A stretch of DNA of 64,000 nt from Laspinema sp963821735 (GCA_963821735.1 CAWGFK010000012.1:558001-622000); one strand, 5' to 3'; shown: positions 1 to 9,100, counted from the first letter of the stretch. Numbers and translations: made by a program. Notes: generated by a model from the sequence alone, not told the origin.

Positions 1-656
1 GGGTAATGGCTGACTAATTCGACAATTAGTTCTAGGATGAAGTCTTGGACATCCGGATGTAAGGGGTTTAGCCAAACATTTTGAGGGACGAGAAATTGTT
101 GCCAGGTTCGTCTGGAAGTGGGAGGGTTGGGAATATCAGCGGGATTGAGTTCGTCGGGGATTTCGGTTGGAGTCGGTTGATTTTGTTGGGTTGCACTCAG
201 CCATTGAGGGTGCAATTTGGCTAAGTTGGAGTTGCGGGGGGTCATGAATCCATATTCAAACCAAGGGATGATTCGGATGTGATGGCGATCGCCTAATTTA
301 ATGAGTTCATCCAAAACATCTGCACCGAAATGAAACAGGCGCAAAAAGGGTGCTTGAGACCTTCCGGTTTCTCGTTTAGCAACGGTACTTTTATAAAAGG
401 TATTGCCTCGATTCCAGACGACGGGATAGAGGGTATTAAAATTTTGTTCGGCAAGTTGGTGCATGGCTAAATGCACTCCCCAGGGGGTAAAAAGTACCCC
501 ACTGGCAACATTGGTTAACCACACGCCTCTAATTTCTGTGGAGGCGGGTGTTTCGGGTTGGGTTGCTTCTAAGGACAAGGAAGGAAATAGGAACCAGGCA
601 ATTAGTACGCCTAGGATGACTCCGTATGCCCATCGAATCCAAGTTTGTTCGCGCAT
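1..656 (-). CDS. Secreted GHL10-type glycosyl hydrolase-like protein, C-terminus beyond window
   Basis: The gene starts with ATG at 656 and reads leftward without a stop to base 1, so only the N-terminal ~218 residues are present. A hydrophobic N-terminal segment (about residues 8-27) looks like a signal peptide or membrane anchor. The conserved EIRGVWLTNV motif follows, then YPVVWNRG and IPWFEYGFM, as expected for the start of a GHL10 (DUF187-like) TIM barrel. Members of this family are thought to act on polysaccharide outside the cytoplasm; the substrate is unknown. It is a clear paralogue of the next gene (921-2183) in the same orientation, sharing the WLNPLHP motif, so the pair is a tandem duplication. 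A role in sheath or peptidoglycan turnover is only inference. Confidence 0.8.
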   Translation of the reverse strand, partial: MREQTWIRWAYGVILGVLIAWFLFPSLSLEATQPETPASTEIRGVWLTNVASGVLFTPWGVHLAMHQLAEQNFNTLYPVVWNRGNTFYKSTVAKRETGRSQAPFLRLFHFGADVLDELIKLGDRHHIRIIPWFEYGFMTPRNSNLAKLHPQWLSATQQNQPTPTEIPDELNPADIPNPPTSRRTWQQFLVPQNVWLNPLHPDVQDFILELIVELVSHY

Positions 657-846
657 CAATCTCAAGGACAACCGATTTTAGATTGGCCAAGGGTTAATTA
701 TATCATTAACTCATCAGGTTTTTATGAATTTTCTGTAAAGTTGAGGGAGTTTTTGGACAATATTTTATCAGTCTTGGGGGAGAGGGGATTTTAGAGGGGT
801 TGGGGTAAGTTATTTTTTATTTTATTAGGATGTTGGAGTAGGCAGG

Positions 847-884
847 AGGCAGAGCCTCGGATTTGGCATTCCCAGGCTCTGCCT
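847..884. repeat. Palindromic intergenic repeat
   Basis: An 11-base inverted repeat (AGGCAGAGCCT at 847-857 and AGGCTCTGCCT at 874-884) contains a nested stem CCCAGGC/GCCTGGG. It lies between the two GHL10 paralogues. The same words (GGCAGAG, CTGGGAAT) recur near 15.9-16.0 kb, so it belongs to a dispersed repeat family. It sits just past the stop of the 921-2183 gene and could help end transcription, but there is no clear T-run. The rest of 657-920 shows nothing recognisable. Confidence 0.55.
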
Positions 885-920
885 GGGAACGAGGTTTTCC
901 CGGTTTAAGATATGGGGGAG

Positions 921-2183
921 TTAAGTTTGAGAATTTTCCTCTTTCTTGGGATGCGATCGCACCGGGACGGGGGAAATTGCGGGTTCTGAAAATAGGGCTT
1001 GAAAACTATTGCGCCGCTCTTCTGGAGATTCCGATGCCACCTTTCCCCAGAGGCTTTCCCAATAGAAAAAGGCGAATCCAGCAAATTGGCGATCGCGAGC
1101 AACTTTCACTCTATCTTCTATCTCTGCAAAGGAAATAGGACGTTTCATGGTTCCCGTTAAAATCCCTACTCCCACCCGAGTTAAATTCCGAGCATACCAC
1201 ACGGTCGAAATATCTAACTCTGTCTCAAATCGACTCAACTCTGCATGATAAACCTGTAAAAATAACTCATCAATCCATCCCGATTCTACCCAGGTTAACC
1301 AATCTTGTAAATAGTGGCGATAGGCAAAACTTTGAGAATTGGCGGCTAGGGAAATGGAACAATTGGGATTGACAAATTGCACCGCTTGGTAGATGCGTTC
1401 CATAAAATCATTAATCTTATTCGCCCGCCAGCGGACCCACTGAGCATTGTAGGGATTACTAGGAGGAGAATATCCCCAATGTTCGGCTTGATAGAGGGCG
1501 ATGGTGTAAGGGTCATATCCTAACTCAACCGGCAAGCCAAAATTATCATCAAATTGAATCGCATCAATGGGATAATTAGCCACAACTTCCACAATTAACC
1601 GCAGGAGAAAATTTTGCACCTCGGGATGGAGGGGATTTAACCAAACCTGCTGAATCGTTAAGGGATTTTCATTAAAAATTGGGGCTAATTCTTCCTCTCG
1701 AAGATTCTCGCTGTTGTCCTGATGTCGAGTTACCCAGTCTGGATGCCGTTTCACTAATTCGGAATTGGCGGGTGCCATGAACCCATACTCAAACCAGGGA
1801 ACTACCCGCAACCCCAAAGACTGCCCATCGGCGATAATTTCCCCGAGGACATCGTTACTACCCCGCATCAGGGAGAGTAACCAATCCTGCGATCGCCCAG
1901 TTACCTGCTTGGAGGCGACACTCGGATAAAAAGTCTGTCCCCGATTCCAAACTACGGGATAAACTGTATTAAAATTAAGGTCGGAGAGTTCCTGCAAGGC
2001 GTCATGAACGGCCCCAGGCACAAACAAGACATCGCTCCCCACATTGGTCAACCAGACCCCACGAATTTCTTCTCGCGTTGGAGTTTCAGATGTAGCCATA
2101 TTGGGGATAAACCCTATCGACCAGGCGATCGCCACAACTAAACCCAAGGCGACATTTAAGCATCTGCGAACGTTGCGGTTCAT
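921..2183 (-). CDS. Secreted GHL10-type glycosyl hydrolase-like protein
   Basis: A 420-residue protein with a hydrophobic N-terminal segment (about residues 10-28), so it is probably exported. The EIRGVWLTNV motif near residue 40 opens the GHL10 (DUF187-like) TIM barrel. Family blocks follow in order: YPVVWNRG, PWFEYGFMAPA, WLNPLHPEVQ, IQFDDNFGLP and, near the C-terminus, AGFAFFYWESLW. The acidic DDNF block sits where retaining glycosidases of this clan keep catalytic acids. Substrate and process are not evident; cell-envelope or sheath polysaccharide is the usual guess. The length suits the family. The C-terminal ~20 residues are polar and low-complexity. It follows the paralogue 1-656 on the same strand, with a palindromic repeat between them. 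Confidence 0.82.
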   Translation of the reverse strand: MNRNVRRCLNVALGLVVAIAWSIGFIPNMATSETPTREEIRGVWLTNVGSDVLFVPGAVHDALQELSDLNFNTVYPVVWNRGQTFYPSVASKQVTGRSQDWLLSLMRGSNDVLGEIIADGQSLGLRVVPWFEYGFMAPANSELVKRHPDWVTRHQDNSENLREEELAPIFNENPLTIQQVWLNPLHPEVQNFLLRLIVEVVANYPIDAIQFDDNFGLPVELGYDPYTIALYQAEHWGYSPPSNPYNAQWVRWRANKINDFMERIYQAVQFVNPNCSISLAANSQSFAYRHYLQDWLTWVESGWIDELFLQVYHAELSRFETELDISTVWYARNLTRVGVGILTGTMKRPISFAEIEDRVKVARDRQFAGFAFFYWESLWGKVASESPEERRNSFQALFSEPAISPVPVRSHPKKEENSQT

Positions 2184-2400
2184 TTCGTAGCCACACTTAA
2201 CCGTTGATCTGGACCTACCCTGCCCAACTTTATGAAAACACCCATCTAACTGTGAACTCTAGTCGTTAATTTTTGTTAAGATTAACCCAACACAGCCTAC
2301 ACCGGACGGATAGTGCGGCCCCAGATGCCCCGATCGCGTCTGTTTTTTCCGGAATCCGTCGCTGAACTTGCCTTTGTTCCATCTGCCTTGGAGATATTTG

Positions 2401-4095
2401 ATGCTACGACTCGAACATATTAGTAAAATTTACCCGACTGGCGAAGTTCTCAAAGATATTAACTGGGAAGTCAAACCGGGCGATCGCATTGGTTTAGTCG
2501 GCGTTAACGGGGCCGGAAAATCTACCCAACTCAAAATCGTTGCCGGGGAAATCGAACCCACTGCCGGAGAAATTATCCGTCCGTCCAACCTCCATATCGC
2601 CTACCTCACCCAAGAATTCGAGGTGGACCCCACCCGGACAGTCCGGGAAGAATTTTGGACCGTCTTTACCGAGGCAAACCAAGTCCAGCATGACTTGTTG
2701 CACGTCCAACACGCGATGGAAACCGCTTCCGAGGCAGAACTGGACAAACTCATCCACAAACTGGATAAACTGCACCGCAAATTTGACGCCTTAGATGGTT
2801 ATACCCTAGAAGCGCAAATCGAGAAAATCCTGCCGGAAATGGGATTTGTCGCCGAAGATGGCGATCGCCTCGTCAGCGCCTTCAGTGGCGGTTGGCAAAT
2901 GCGGATGAGTTTAGGCAAAATTTTGTTACAGAGTCCTGACTTGTTGCTGCTGGATGAACCGACAAACCACCTGGACTTAGAAACCATCGAATGGTTGGAA
3001 ACCTACCTCAAGGGATTAATCACCCCAATGGTAATTGTCTCCCATGACCGGGAATTCCTCGATCGCCTCTGCACCCAAATTGTCGAAACCGAAAGAGGCG
3101 TTTCCACCACCTACCTCGGCAACTATTCCTCGTATTTAGAGCAAAAAGCCTTCAACCGCGAAGCACAACTGAGCGCCTACGAACGCCAACAGAAAGAACT
3201 AGAAAAACAACAAGTCTTCGTTGAGCGATTCCGGGCTAGTGCCACCCGCAGTACCCAAGCAAAAAGCCGGGAAAAGCAACTCGAAAAAATCGAACGCATC
3301 GAAGCACCCGAAGGCACTTTAAAAACCCTCCGGTTCCAATTTCCCCCCGCCCCTCGCAGTGGACGAGAAGTCGTAGACATCAAAAACTTGGTGCATACTT
3401 ACGACGACAAAATCCTATTTTTAGGCACGGATTTGTTTGTCGAACGAGGCGATCGTATCGCCTTTTTAGGACCCAACGGTTCAGGCAAATCCACCCTGCT
3501 GCGAATGATTATGGGAATGGAAAAAGCCAACGAAGGCAGCATCCAACTCGGACAACATAACGTCATTCCCGGCTATTTTGAACAAAACCAAGCCGAAGCC
3601 TTAGAACTCACCAAAAGCGTCATGGACACCATTCATGACGAAGTTCCCGACTGGAAAAACGAAGAAGTTCGCACCTTACTCGGACGATTTCTCTTCAGTG
3701 GAGACACCGTATTTAAACCCGTAGAAGCCCTCAGTGGAGGAGAAAAAGCCCGTTTAGCTTTAGCAAAAATGCTCCTACGTCCCGCTAACTTGCTACTGTT
3801 AGACGAACCTACAAACCATTTAGACATCCCCGCCAAGGAGATGCTAGAAGAAGCCCTCCAAAACTACGATGGTACGGTGATTATCGTCTCCCACGACCGT
3901 TATTTTATCTCCAAAGTCGCCAATAAAATAGTCGAAATCCGCGACGGCGAATTCCGACCCTACCTCGGCGACTATCACTACTATCTCGATAAAATAGCGG
4001 AAGAAAAAGAGCAAGAACGTCAAGCGAAAATAGCTGCTGAAAAAGCCGCTAAAAAAGCGGCAAAACAGTCCAAAGCTACTGCGAAAGGGAAGTAG
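2401..4095 (+). CDS. ABC-F family ATP-binding protein (ribosome-associated)
   Basis: A soluble tandem ATPase of 564 residues. The first nucleotide-binding domain has Walker A GVNGAGKST, signature SGGWQMR and Walker B LLLDEPTNHLD. The second has GPNGSGKST, LSGGEKARLALAK and LLLDEPTNHLD. A charged linker of about 80 residues (rich in E, K, Q and R, about 255-330) joins them as in ABC-F proteins, which bind the ribosomal E site to relieve stalling. There are no membrane segments and no permease nearby. The C-terminal tail is lysine- and alanine-rich. An upstream TTG at 2368 is in frame, but ATG 2401 is preceded by a well-spaced GGAG and starts at the usual family N-terminus (MLRLEHISKIY), so it is preferred. 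The exact subfamily (Uup-, EttA- or YdiF-like) is not certain. Confidence 0.93.
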   Translation: MLRLEHISKIYPTGEVLKDINWEVKPGDRIGLVGVNGAGKSTQLKIVAGEIEPTAGEIIRPSNLHIAYLTQEFEVDPTRTVREEFWTVFTEANQVQHDLLHVQHAMETASEAELDKLIHKLDKLHRKFDALDGYTLEAQIEKILPEMGFVAEDGDRLVSAFSGGWQMRMSLGKILLQSPDLLLLDEPTNHLDLETIEWLETYLKGLITPMVIVSHDREFLDRLCTQIVETERGVSTTYLGNYSSYLEQKAFNREAQLSAYERQQKELEKQQVFVERFRASATRSTQAKSREKQLEKIERIEAPEGTLKTLRFQFPPAPRSGREVVDIKNLVHTYDDKILFLGTDLFVERGDRIAFLGPNGSGKSTLLRMIMGMEKANEGSIQLGQHNVIPGYFEQNQAEALELTKSVMDTIHDEVPDWKNEEVRTLLGRFLFSGDTVFKPVEALSGGEKARLALAKMLLRPANLLLLDEPTNHLDIPAKEMLEEALQNYDGTVIIVSHDRYFISKVANKIVEIRDGEFRPYLGDYHYYLDKIAEEKEQERQAKIAAEKAAKKAAKQSKATAKGK

Positions 4096-4105
4096 GATTG
4101 TTCGG

Positions 4106-4229
4106 CCCCACCCGCACCCTAAAGGGTGGGGCTACACGGACAAAGCCCGCCTGCGCGGGCTAAGAAATCTCCCCCAATCCTCCGCGAAATCTTCTTCTGT
4201 GAAAATCCGTGAAATCAGTGGTTAAAATC
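4106..4229. repeat. Direct repeat copy A flanking XRE gene
   Basis: Copy A of a repeat seen again at 4726-4837. The first ~57 bases match with one A/G difference and contain two short palindromes (CACCCTAAAGGGTG and GCCCGCCTGCGCGGGC). The last ~30 bases (TCCGTGAAATCAGTGG region) also match; the middle differs by small indels. Read on the minus strand, the palindromic part resembles the plus-strand element at 11271-11333. Confidence 0.8.
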
Positions 4230-4700
4230 AGTAATTAACAGTTTTTGGAAACTCTCCACCCCAACCAAAAACTCACCTTGTTTTAACTCCACCTCTAAAG
4301 CACAAAACACTTGGAGCATTTCAGCAAACGTAGCCGTTTGATAATCCTGCTTTTCAAACTCTTGAATTTGCCCTTCCGTCATGCCAACTCTATCCGCCAA
4401 ATCTTGAGGTGAAAGATGAGCAGCAATCCGTGCTTTAATCAAAATCTGAGGTAAATAGACAATATCATCACAGCTTAACATTAAAGGCTGATTCGGTTGA
4501 TGATTTTGGAGGCGTTCATACTCCTCCACCTGTTCCGAAAAATCTTCTAATAAACTCTGCACCCCTTCCACATTCAATTGCCACCGCATCGCATCGGTTT
4601 TCTTCAATTCATTGTCCGGTGCATTCAAGACTGCCAAAGCCCCTTTAAACCCTGCTATTCGTTCGAGAGTATTGTGGTACTCAAAATCATTCAAAATCAT
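4215..4700 (-). CDS. XRE-family helix-turn-helix regulator
   Basis: A 161-residue cytoplasmic protein. Residues ~1-75 form a charged, probably helical region with no domain I recognise. Residues ~85-140 form an XRE/Cro-type helix-turn-helix: ARIAAHLSPQDLADRVGMTEGQIQEFE has the typical LS.QDLA.R.G....I..FE pattern. This layout is found in HigA-like antitoxins and in single-domain regulators, but no toxin gene is adjacent. A GTG at 4709 is in frame, but ATG 4700 has AGAGGTG at good spacing and is preferred. The gene is bracketed by two direct repeats, with the 3' end inside copy A, which suggests a cassette-like insertion. Confidence 0.75.
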   Translation of the reverse strand: MILNDFEYHNTLERIAGFKGALAVLNAPDNELKKTDAMRWQLNVEGVQSLLEDFSEQVEEYERLQNHQPNQPLMLSCDDIVYLPQILIKARIAAHLSPQDLADRVGMTEGQIQEFEKQDYQTATFAEMLQVFCALEVELKQGEFLVGVESFQKLLITDFNH

Positions 4701-4725
4701 GGTTCCCACCTCTGTAAAAAATAAA

Positions 4726-4837
4726 CCCCACCCGCGCCCTAAAGGGTGGGGCTACACGGACAAAGCCCGCCTGCGCGGGCTAAAATCCTCTGCGAAATCC
4801 TAATCCGTGAAAATCCGTGAAATCAGTGGTTAAAATC
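4726..4837. repeat. Direct repeat copy B flanking XRE gene
   Basis: Copy B of the 4106-4229 repeat, in the same orientation 620 bases away, on the 5' side of the XRE gene. It holds the same two palindromes and the same GTGAAATCAGTGG tail. Confidence 0.8.
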
Positions 4838-4856
4838 CCCAAACCCCAACAATCAT

Positions 4857-5381
4857 TTATAATAATGCCCATGAATTGCCACCACATTCGCCGACCATAA
4901 CGTACAATCTGGGCGGTGAACTCCCGGCAGGAACTAAAGTCCCTTCAATCCGTTCCGGTGAAACCATCACCCCCTCAAATTTCATCATGCCACCTTGACA
5001 ACAAGACCCCGTATAATACATCGTCCAGGTGACGCGATTTCCCTCAACTGTCCCTAAGATTTCCGCATCTGGACAAGCACCTTGATCCACATTAAGAATT
5101 CGCCCCGATAATTCTATCCCGTTTTGTTGTAGAGATGTCACCATTGAGTAATTGGGTTGGGTACTCACACTTAAGTTCGTATGTGCAGTCACTTCAATGG
5201 CAAGTCTCCATTGTCCAGTCACAGGACCTAAATTGTTTTGACTGATTTGGACAGACTCCTGTGGCGGCAAGGGTTTCATCTCTAAATCTCGGGCATCCGC
5301 ACTCATGATACCGACAACAAACAGAAATCCCAAACTGAAAAAAACGCCAAGGGATTTTAAGGAATTTAATCTCACAATCAT
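4857..5381 (-). CDS. Exported hypothetical protein
   Basis: A ~174-residue protein that I do not recognise. Residues ~10-30 are hydrophobic and end in SADARD, a plausible signal-peptidase I site, so it is likely periplasmic or secreted. The mature part looks beta-rich (WRLAIEVTAHTNLSVS, VTWTMYYTGSC) and has four cysteines, including an adjacent pair (SCCQGG), which may form disulfides. Start choice is unusual: ATG 5381 directly abuts the GGAGG sequence, leaving no spacing, whereas GTG 5375 two codons later has GGAGG six bases upstream and is probably the real start. It is followed upstream by another hypothetical on the same strand. Confidence 0.6.
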   Translation of the reverse strand: MIVRLNSLKSLGVFFSLGFLFVVGIMSADARDLEMKPLPPQESVQISQNNLGPVTGQWRLAIEVTAHTNLSVSTQPNYSMVTSLQQNGIELSGRILNVDQGACPDAEILGTVEGNRVTWTMYYTGSCCQGGMMKFEGVMVSPERIEGTLVPAGSSPPRLYVMVGECGGNSWALL

Positions 5382-5488
5382 CCTCCGAGAACACCAAAGT
5401 TGATAGGTTCACCCTATTGGGGTTCTCGGGAAGGCGGATTTTTTTTGACCTGATGTGAACTTTTATTAAAAAAACTTGTGTTTTAGCC

Positions 5489-6340
5489 CTATTTACGATA
5501 TGTTCCACCATGCTGGGTAGTCGGTACTTGCTCTCCCTTCTGCCAAGCAAACCCGCGCACTGAGCGACTGGCACGGATACCCATCTTGTAATATTCTGCC
5601 AGAGCGCTATGAAAGGCGGTGGATTGTTTCCGAATCCCGGGATTTTTGAGTGCGACAAATTGGCAGACAAATAGGGTAAACCCTAACCAGGAAAAGGTCA
5701 CTTTGTCATAAACAATCTGATTTTTGAGTTTATCCCCTGTCGCGGGTTTCTGTTCCGGATAACTGCCATCTTCGTTCAAATTCTCAAATTGCTCTTTTAG
5801 CAGCTTGGTTGCGGTTCTCCATTTCTTTACCGGAACGTCATAATAGGGTTCTAATGACCATTCAATGGGTGCATTAACCTCTTCTTCCAGGGTTTTTGAA
5901 AACAATTCCCAGGGGGTGGCAAAGGGATAGGGCGCTTTAAACCCGGGGGACAACAATTTATGCCAGAAGGGTAAAACTTGGAAGAATTTGGGATGCTTCT
6001 GAGTCTGTTGATAAATTGCCTGATGCCATGCTTGTAGATAGGGATGAGCAATTTTAATCAGTTGCCATTGTTCTTTATAGAGATTGACTCTTGAGTTAAT
6101 TAAGTCATGTTTATGTTGGGAAATTTTGCCATGATCTAAGGCATCAGCAATAGGATCACCCAATAATCGCCCGCTAAATTTCGCCTGCCAACAGTCGGCA
6201 ATCATCTGCTGATTGGTCCTGGAGTTATGCCATTCTGCCTGTTGTTCCGGGGTTTGACACTGTTCTAACAGGCGATCGCTGGGTAAACTCGCGATTAACT
6301 GGGCAATTTTCTCCGCTTCATCCGGGGTCATGGGGCTCAT
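5489..6340 (-). CDS. Conserved hypothetical protein
   Basis: A 283-residue protein with no domain I can name. It begins with an acidic helical stretch (TPDEAEKIAQLIASLPSDR), is rich in W, H and Q throughout, and ends in a basic region. One moderately hydrophobic stretch (VTFSWLGFTLFVCQFVAL, about residues 215-232) could be a membrane segment or a buried helix. No signal peptide is seen. Codon use and GGCGATCGC-type sites are like the surrounding genome, so it is probably resident. It precedes the exported hypothetical on the same strand, about 100 bases apart, so co-transcription is possible. Confidence 0.55.
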   Translation of the reverse strand: MSPMTPDEAEKIAQLIASLPSDRLLEQCQTPEQQAEWHNSRTNQQMIADCWQAKFSGRLLGDPIADALDHGKISQHKHDLINSRVNLYKEQWQLIKIAHPYLQAWHQAIYQQTQKHPKFFQVLPFWHKLLSPGFKAPYPFATPWELFSKTLEEEVNAPIEWSLEPYYDVPVKKWRTATKLLKEQFENLNEDGSYPEQKPATGDKLKNQIVYDKVTFSWLGFTLFVCQFVALKNPGIRKQSTAFHSALAEYYKMGIRASRSVRGFAWQKGEQVPTTQHGGTYRK

Positions 6341-6624
6341 GTTCTGGATCTCAATCGCAGTTTTCCCCGTAAATTATACCTAAATCTCCCCCAATTTACC
6401 CAAATTTATAGCTAAGTGAGGGGTGAGACACCTCATCCCCCCCGCCTTAATTCCCCGTAACCCGCGAAATATCTTTGCTAATTATACCAGAGTGGGGATT
6501 TTTTGCAAGGACGCCGATCGCCTAAATATGACCAATATCTCACTCCCATTTGGGGTGAGCGATCGCTGCATTCTGTCCCCAAACCAGCGAAAATATAAAT
6601 ATAGCATTAAAGGAGAAAACTCCA

Positions 6625-7083
6625 ATGAAAGCCACCCTTTTAAAAATCGCTGCACTCTCAATCACCCTCCTATCTGCCACCCCTGCCTTTGCCCAAAATC
6701 CCACCCACATCAACCAATTAATCGAAACCAATCTCTGTGCCGCCTGTGATCTTGCCGGTGCAGACTTAAGCGGTGCCCATCTGATTGGTGCCGACTTGCG
6801 AAATGCGGACCTCTCTGGTGCTAATCTCCAAGATGTCAACCTCGAAGGTGCCGACTTAACCGGCGCAAACTTGGAAGGGGCCAATCTTCAAGGGGCCTTT
6901 ATCAACAGCGCCACCTTAACCCGAACTAATCTCGAAGGAGTCAATCTCACCGATGCCAATCTCTCCTTTGCCGATCTATCCGATGCGAACTTAAGTGCGG
7001 CTAATTTATCCAATATTAACTTAGTCGGTGCCAATCTCCAGGATGCGGTCATGCCCAAAGAGATGTTAGGATTAGTTCAATAA
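6625..7083 (+). CDS. Exported pentapeptide-repeat protein
   Basis: A 152-residue protein. Residues 1-23 form a clear signal peptide ending ATPAFA-Q, so it is exported to the periplasm or thylakoid lumen. After a short segment with a CAAC motif (about residues 38-41), about eighteen pentapeptide repeats of the A(D/N)LxG type run to residue ~145 and should fold as a right-handed quadrilateral beta-helix. Function is unknown; the family includes protein-interaction scaffolds. The start is supported by AAAGGAG a few bases upstream. A perfect hairpin follows at 7174-7209. It is similar in plan (signal peptide, CxxC-type motif, repeats) to the gene at 54184. Confidence 0.85.
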   Translation: MKATLLKIAALSITLLSATPAFAQNPTHINQLIETNLCAACDLAGADLSGAHLIGADLRNADLSGANLQDVNLEGADLTGANLEGANLQGAFINSATLTRTNLEGVNLTDANLSFADLSDANLSAANLSNINLVGANLQDAVMPKEMLGLVQ

Positions 7084-7173
7084 ATGGGAATGATGGTAAT
7101 AGACCTGAACAATAGCTGCGGTTTGTCGCTTCAAATGCTCCCCTTGCCGCAGTTATGCCGAGTTCCAACAGAC

Positions 7174-7209
7174 AAAGCGCGATCGCACCCTCAGAGGCGA
7201 TCGCGCTTT
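7174..7209. terminator. Bidirectional hairpin between convergent genes
   Basis: A perfect 13-base inverted repeat, AAAGCGCGATCGC / GCGATCGCGCTTT, with a 10-base loop. The outer AAA/TTT gives a short T-run on either strand. It lies between the pentapeptide gene and the convergent sigma factor gene, where a shared terminator is expected. Each arm also contains a HIP1 octamer. Confidence 0.6.
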
Positions 7210-7272
7210 ACACTACTTTTATTTATTATTCTATATTTTTCAACACACTAAGCAGTTTTTGAGCTATTCAGC

Positions 7273-8038
7273 TCATCCCATCAATTTCTTGAGGGACGTT
7301 AGACCTTTCTTAACCCGACGAGAAACGGTTACAGAACTAATCCCCATTCGTTCCGCTGTTTCTTTCTGGGTCAAATCATGGAGAAATACAAACTCTAGGA
7401 CCTTGCGAGTCCCATCCTCTAATTTTCCAAGGGCCAATTGCAGGCGAATTTGGTCTTCCTGCGCTAACTGGAAACTGCGATACCCGGCATCCGGCACTAA
7501 TTCCCCAAGGGATGCTGCGCCTTCTTCATCATCCTGGACTGGAGCATCCAAACTCAAGGGAGACTCGGTTGCGACAGGCGAGTTTGATTTCTTGCCATTC
7601 TGTTACAGAAATCTTTAAAGCTGATGCCACTTCCACATCGGAGGGATGGCGATTAAGACTTTGTTGCAGTTTATGGATTTCCTTGGTTGCCTGTCGTTGC
7701 AGGGTTAACCAATGGCGCGGAATCCGCACTGAGGGACTCTTATCCCGCAGATAATGTTGAATTTCCCCACGAATGTAGGGAACTGCAAAGGAACTGAATG
7801 CGTGTCCCTTCGACATATCAAACCGTTCGATCGCCCGAATCAAGCCCAAACAGCCCACTTGCAGGAGGTCGTCATAACTTTCTGTACACTGTTGCATCCA
7901 GTGATGGACTTCTTTGCGAACTAGCCCAACATTCAGTTGGACAATCCGATTCCGCAGATGGGTTGTGGGAGAGGTTTGGTATTCCCGCAGGAGTTCCAAA
8001 CTCTCACTCTTGAGTTCTTTGTTGACTGTTGTAAGCAT
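7273..8038 (-). CDS. sigF: SigF-type group 3 RNA polymerase sigma factor (frame break near 7560)
   Basis: Two overlapping frames (8038-7529 and 7557-7273) together encode a complete ~255-residue sigma factor. The first frame holds region 2 (GCLGLIRAIERFD, AFSSFAVPYIRGEIQHYLRD) and region 3 (RIPRHW, LNRHPSDVEVASAL). The second holds region 4, with TRKVLEFVFLHDLTQKETAERMGIS and the recognition helix VSRRVKKGLTSL. The order matches cyanobacterial SigF, which controls pilus/motility and stress genes in known species. The frame change falls next to a TCCC stretch just before SLDAPVQDDEE and needs one base removed or two added. As the rest is fully conserved, a sequencing error is as likely as a real lesion. 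It converges on the pentapeptide gene. Confidence 0.82.
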
Positions 8039-9100
8039 TTTGACACCCCGGTAGGTTGCTCCCTAGCCTAGTATCTTACAGGTTGGTGGTAGCCGCAGTG
8101 ATCTCTAACACAGAGTTTTTACCGAATTGATGACCTCGCCTTATTTTGGCTCCCCCTTAGTTCTACCTAAACCTCAGAAAATCCGAGGGGTTGGGAGGGC
8201 AGAAATCAGGGAATTTTCAAGAGGCGGAAGAACTGAGGATGGATTCATAATTCCCCTTAGAGGTGGTCATCCAACATTCAGCATTTTCTCCATCCTGATT
8301 AAACCTGGCGATCGGGCAATTTTACTCATCGAGTCAGTGAGGACCCGTGCTAGACAACTGGACTGCTGCTGTTTATGTTTCCGGCTACGAGATATTTTAA
8401 CTTTTTTTTGCTTCATGGCAATAGCTACAATCATAACTATCCCTAATCAATCGGTCAAGCTCGGGTAAAAATTGTGTAAAGATTTATGGAGGGAGGACTT
8501 GAGGCTAGCCCTGTCAAGGTGGTAAATTTAATAACGAAAAATCGCTGTTTTTGGTAGGGGTTTGGTCACCAAACCCTCTTATGCCCTAATGGTAGGGGTT
8601 TGGTCAGATCACTCTTTTTGCGGCGATCGCATTGCACCCCTTGAGGGTTTGGAGACCAAACCCCGACATCCCTTGAGGGTTTGGAGACCAAACCCCGACA
8701 TCCCTTGAGGGTTTGGAGACCAAACCCCTACAAATACACCTTGACAGGGCTAGGACTTGAGGCCCCTCTCGGACTAGGGGTCGGCAGCAGAAACCAGGTT
8801 TCTCGCCTCAATTGGGTTCCGATCGCACAGATTGCCTCCAGAAACCCGATTTCTAATCTAGGCTGTCTACCCAGACTCGGGATTTCGGGTTAGGGCCTTC
8901 GGCTTTTTAGGGGCATGGAGCCACCAGAGTTCTGAATCAAATGCTGAAGTTTCTTAACATAATGTTTAAAATTAGTGCCAATCTCGAACCGAAATGGTAA
9001 ATTAACACAGAACACCGATTGGGGGAGGATGACGATCGCCCCCGCTTCCGCTAAAAATTACATAAACCGATATTAGTTAATTAAGGAGCTGCGAACCATC
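8039..9100. other. Intergenic region holding a MITE
   Basis: About 1.06 kb without a convincing gene. A 113-codon open frame at 8127-8468 has no start signal or recognisable domain and is not accepted. The central part is the MITE at 8505-8753. Downstream, 8790-8890 holds repeated AGAAACC..GGTTTCT-like words of the kind common between genes in this group. Near 9085 GGAG precedes the GTG start of the next gene. Confidence 0.6.
8496..8762. mobile_element. MITE with 17-bp perfect terminal inverted repeats and 9-bp target duplication
   Basis: The element proper is 8505-8753 (249 bases). It begins CTAGCCCTGTCAAGGTG and ends CACCTTGACAGGGCTAG, a perfect 17-base inverted repeat. It is flanked on both sides by GACTTGAGG (8496-8504 and 8754-8762), an exact 9-base target-site duplication abutting the ends. 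It has no coding capacity. Inside, a 32-base unit starting TTGAGGGTTTGGAGACC is repeated in tandem at 8641, 8673 and (shortened) 8705, and inverted copies of the AGGGGTTTGGT core lie at about 8556 and 8592. It is probably moved by a full-length element elsewhere in the genome; no matching transposase is in this window. Confidence 0.85.

Noticed and set aside
8127..8468. 113-codon plus-strand open frame
   Set aside because: No ribosome-binding site, no recognisable domain, odd composition; lies in an intergenic region with repeats.
8641..8729. 32-base tandem repeats that look like a CRISPR array
   Set aside because: Units are contiguous with no variable spacers, there are no cas genes, and the whole block lies within a MITE with terminal inverted repeats and target duplication.
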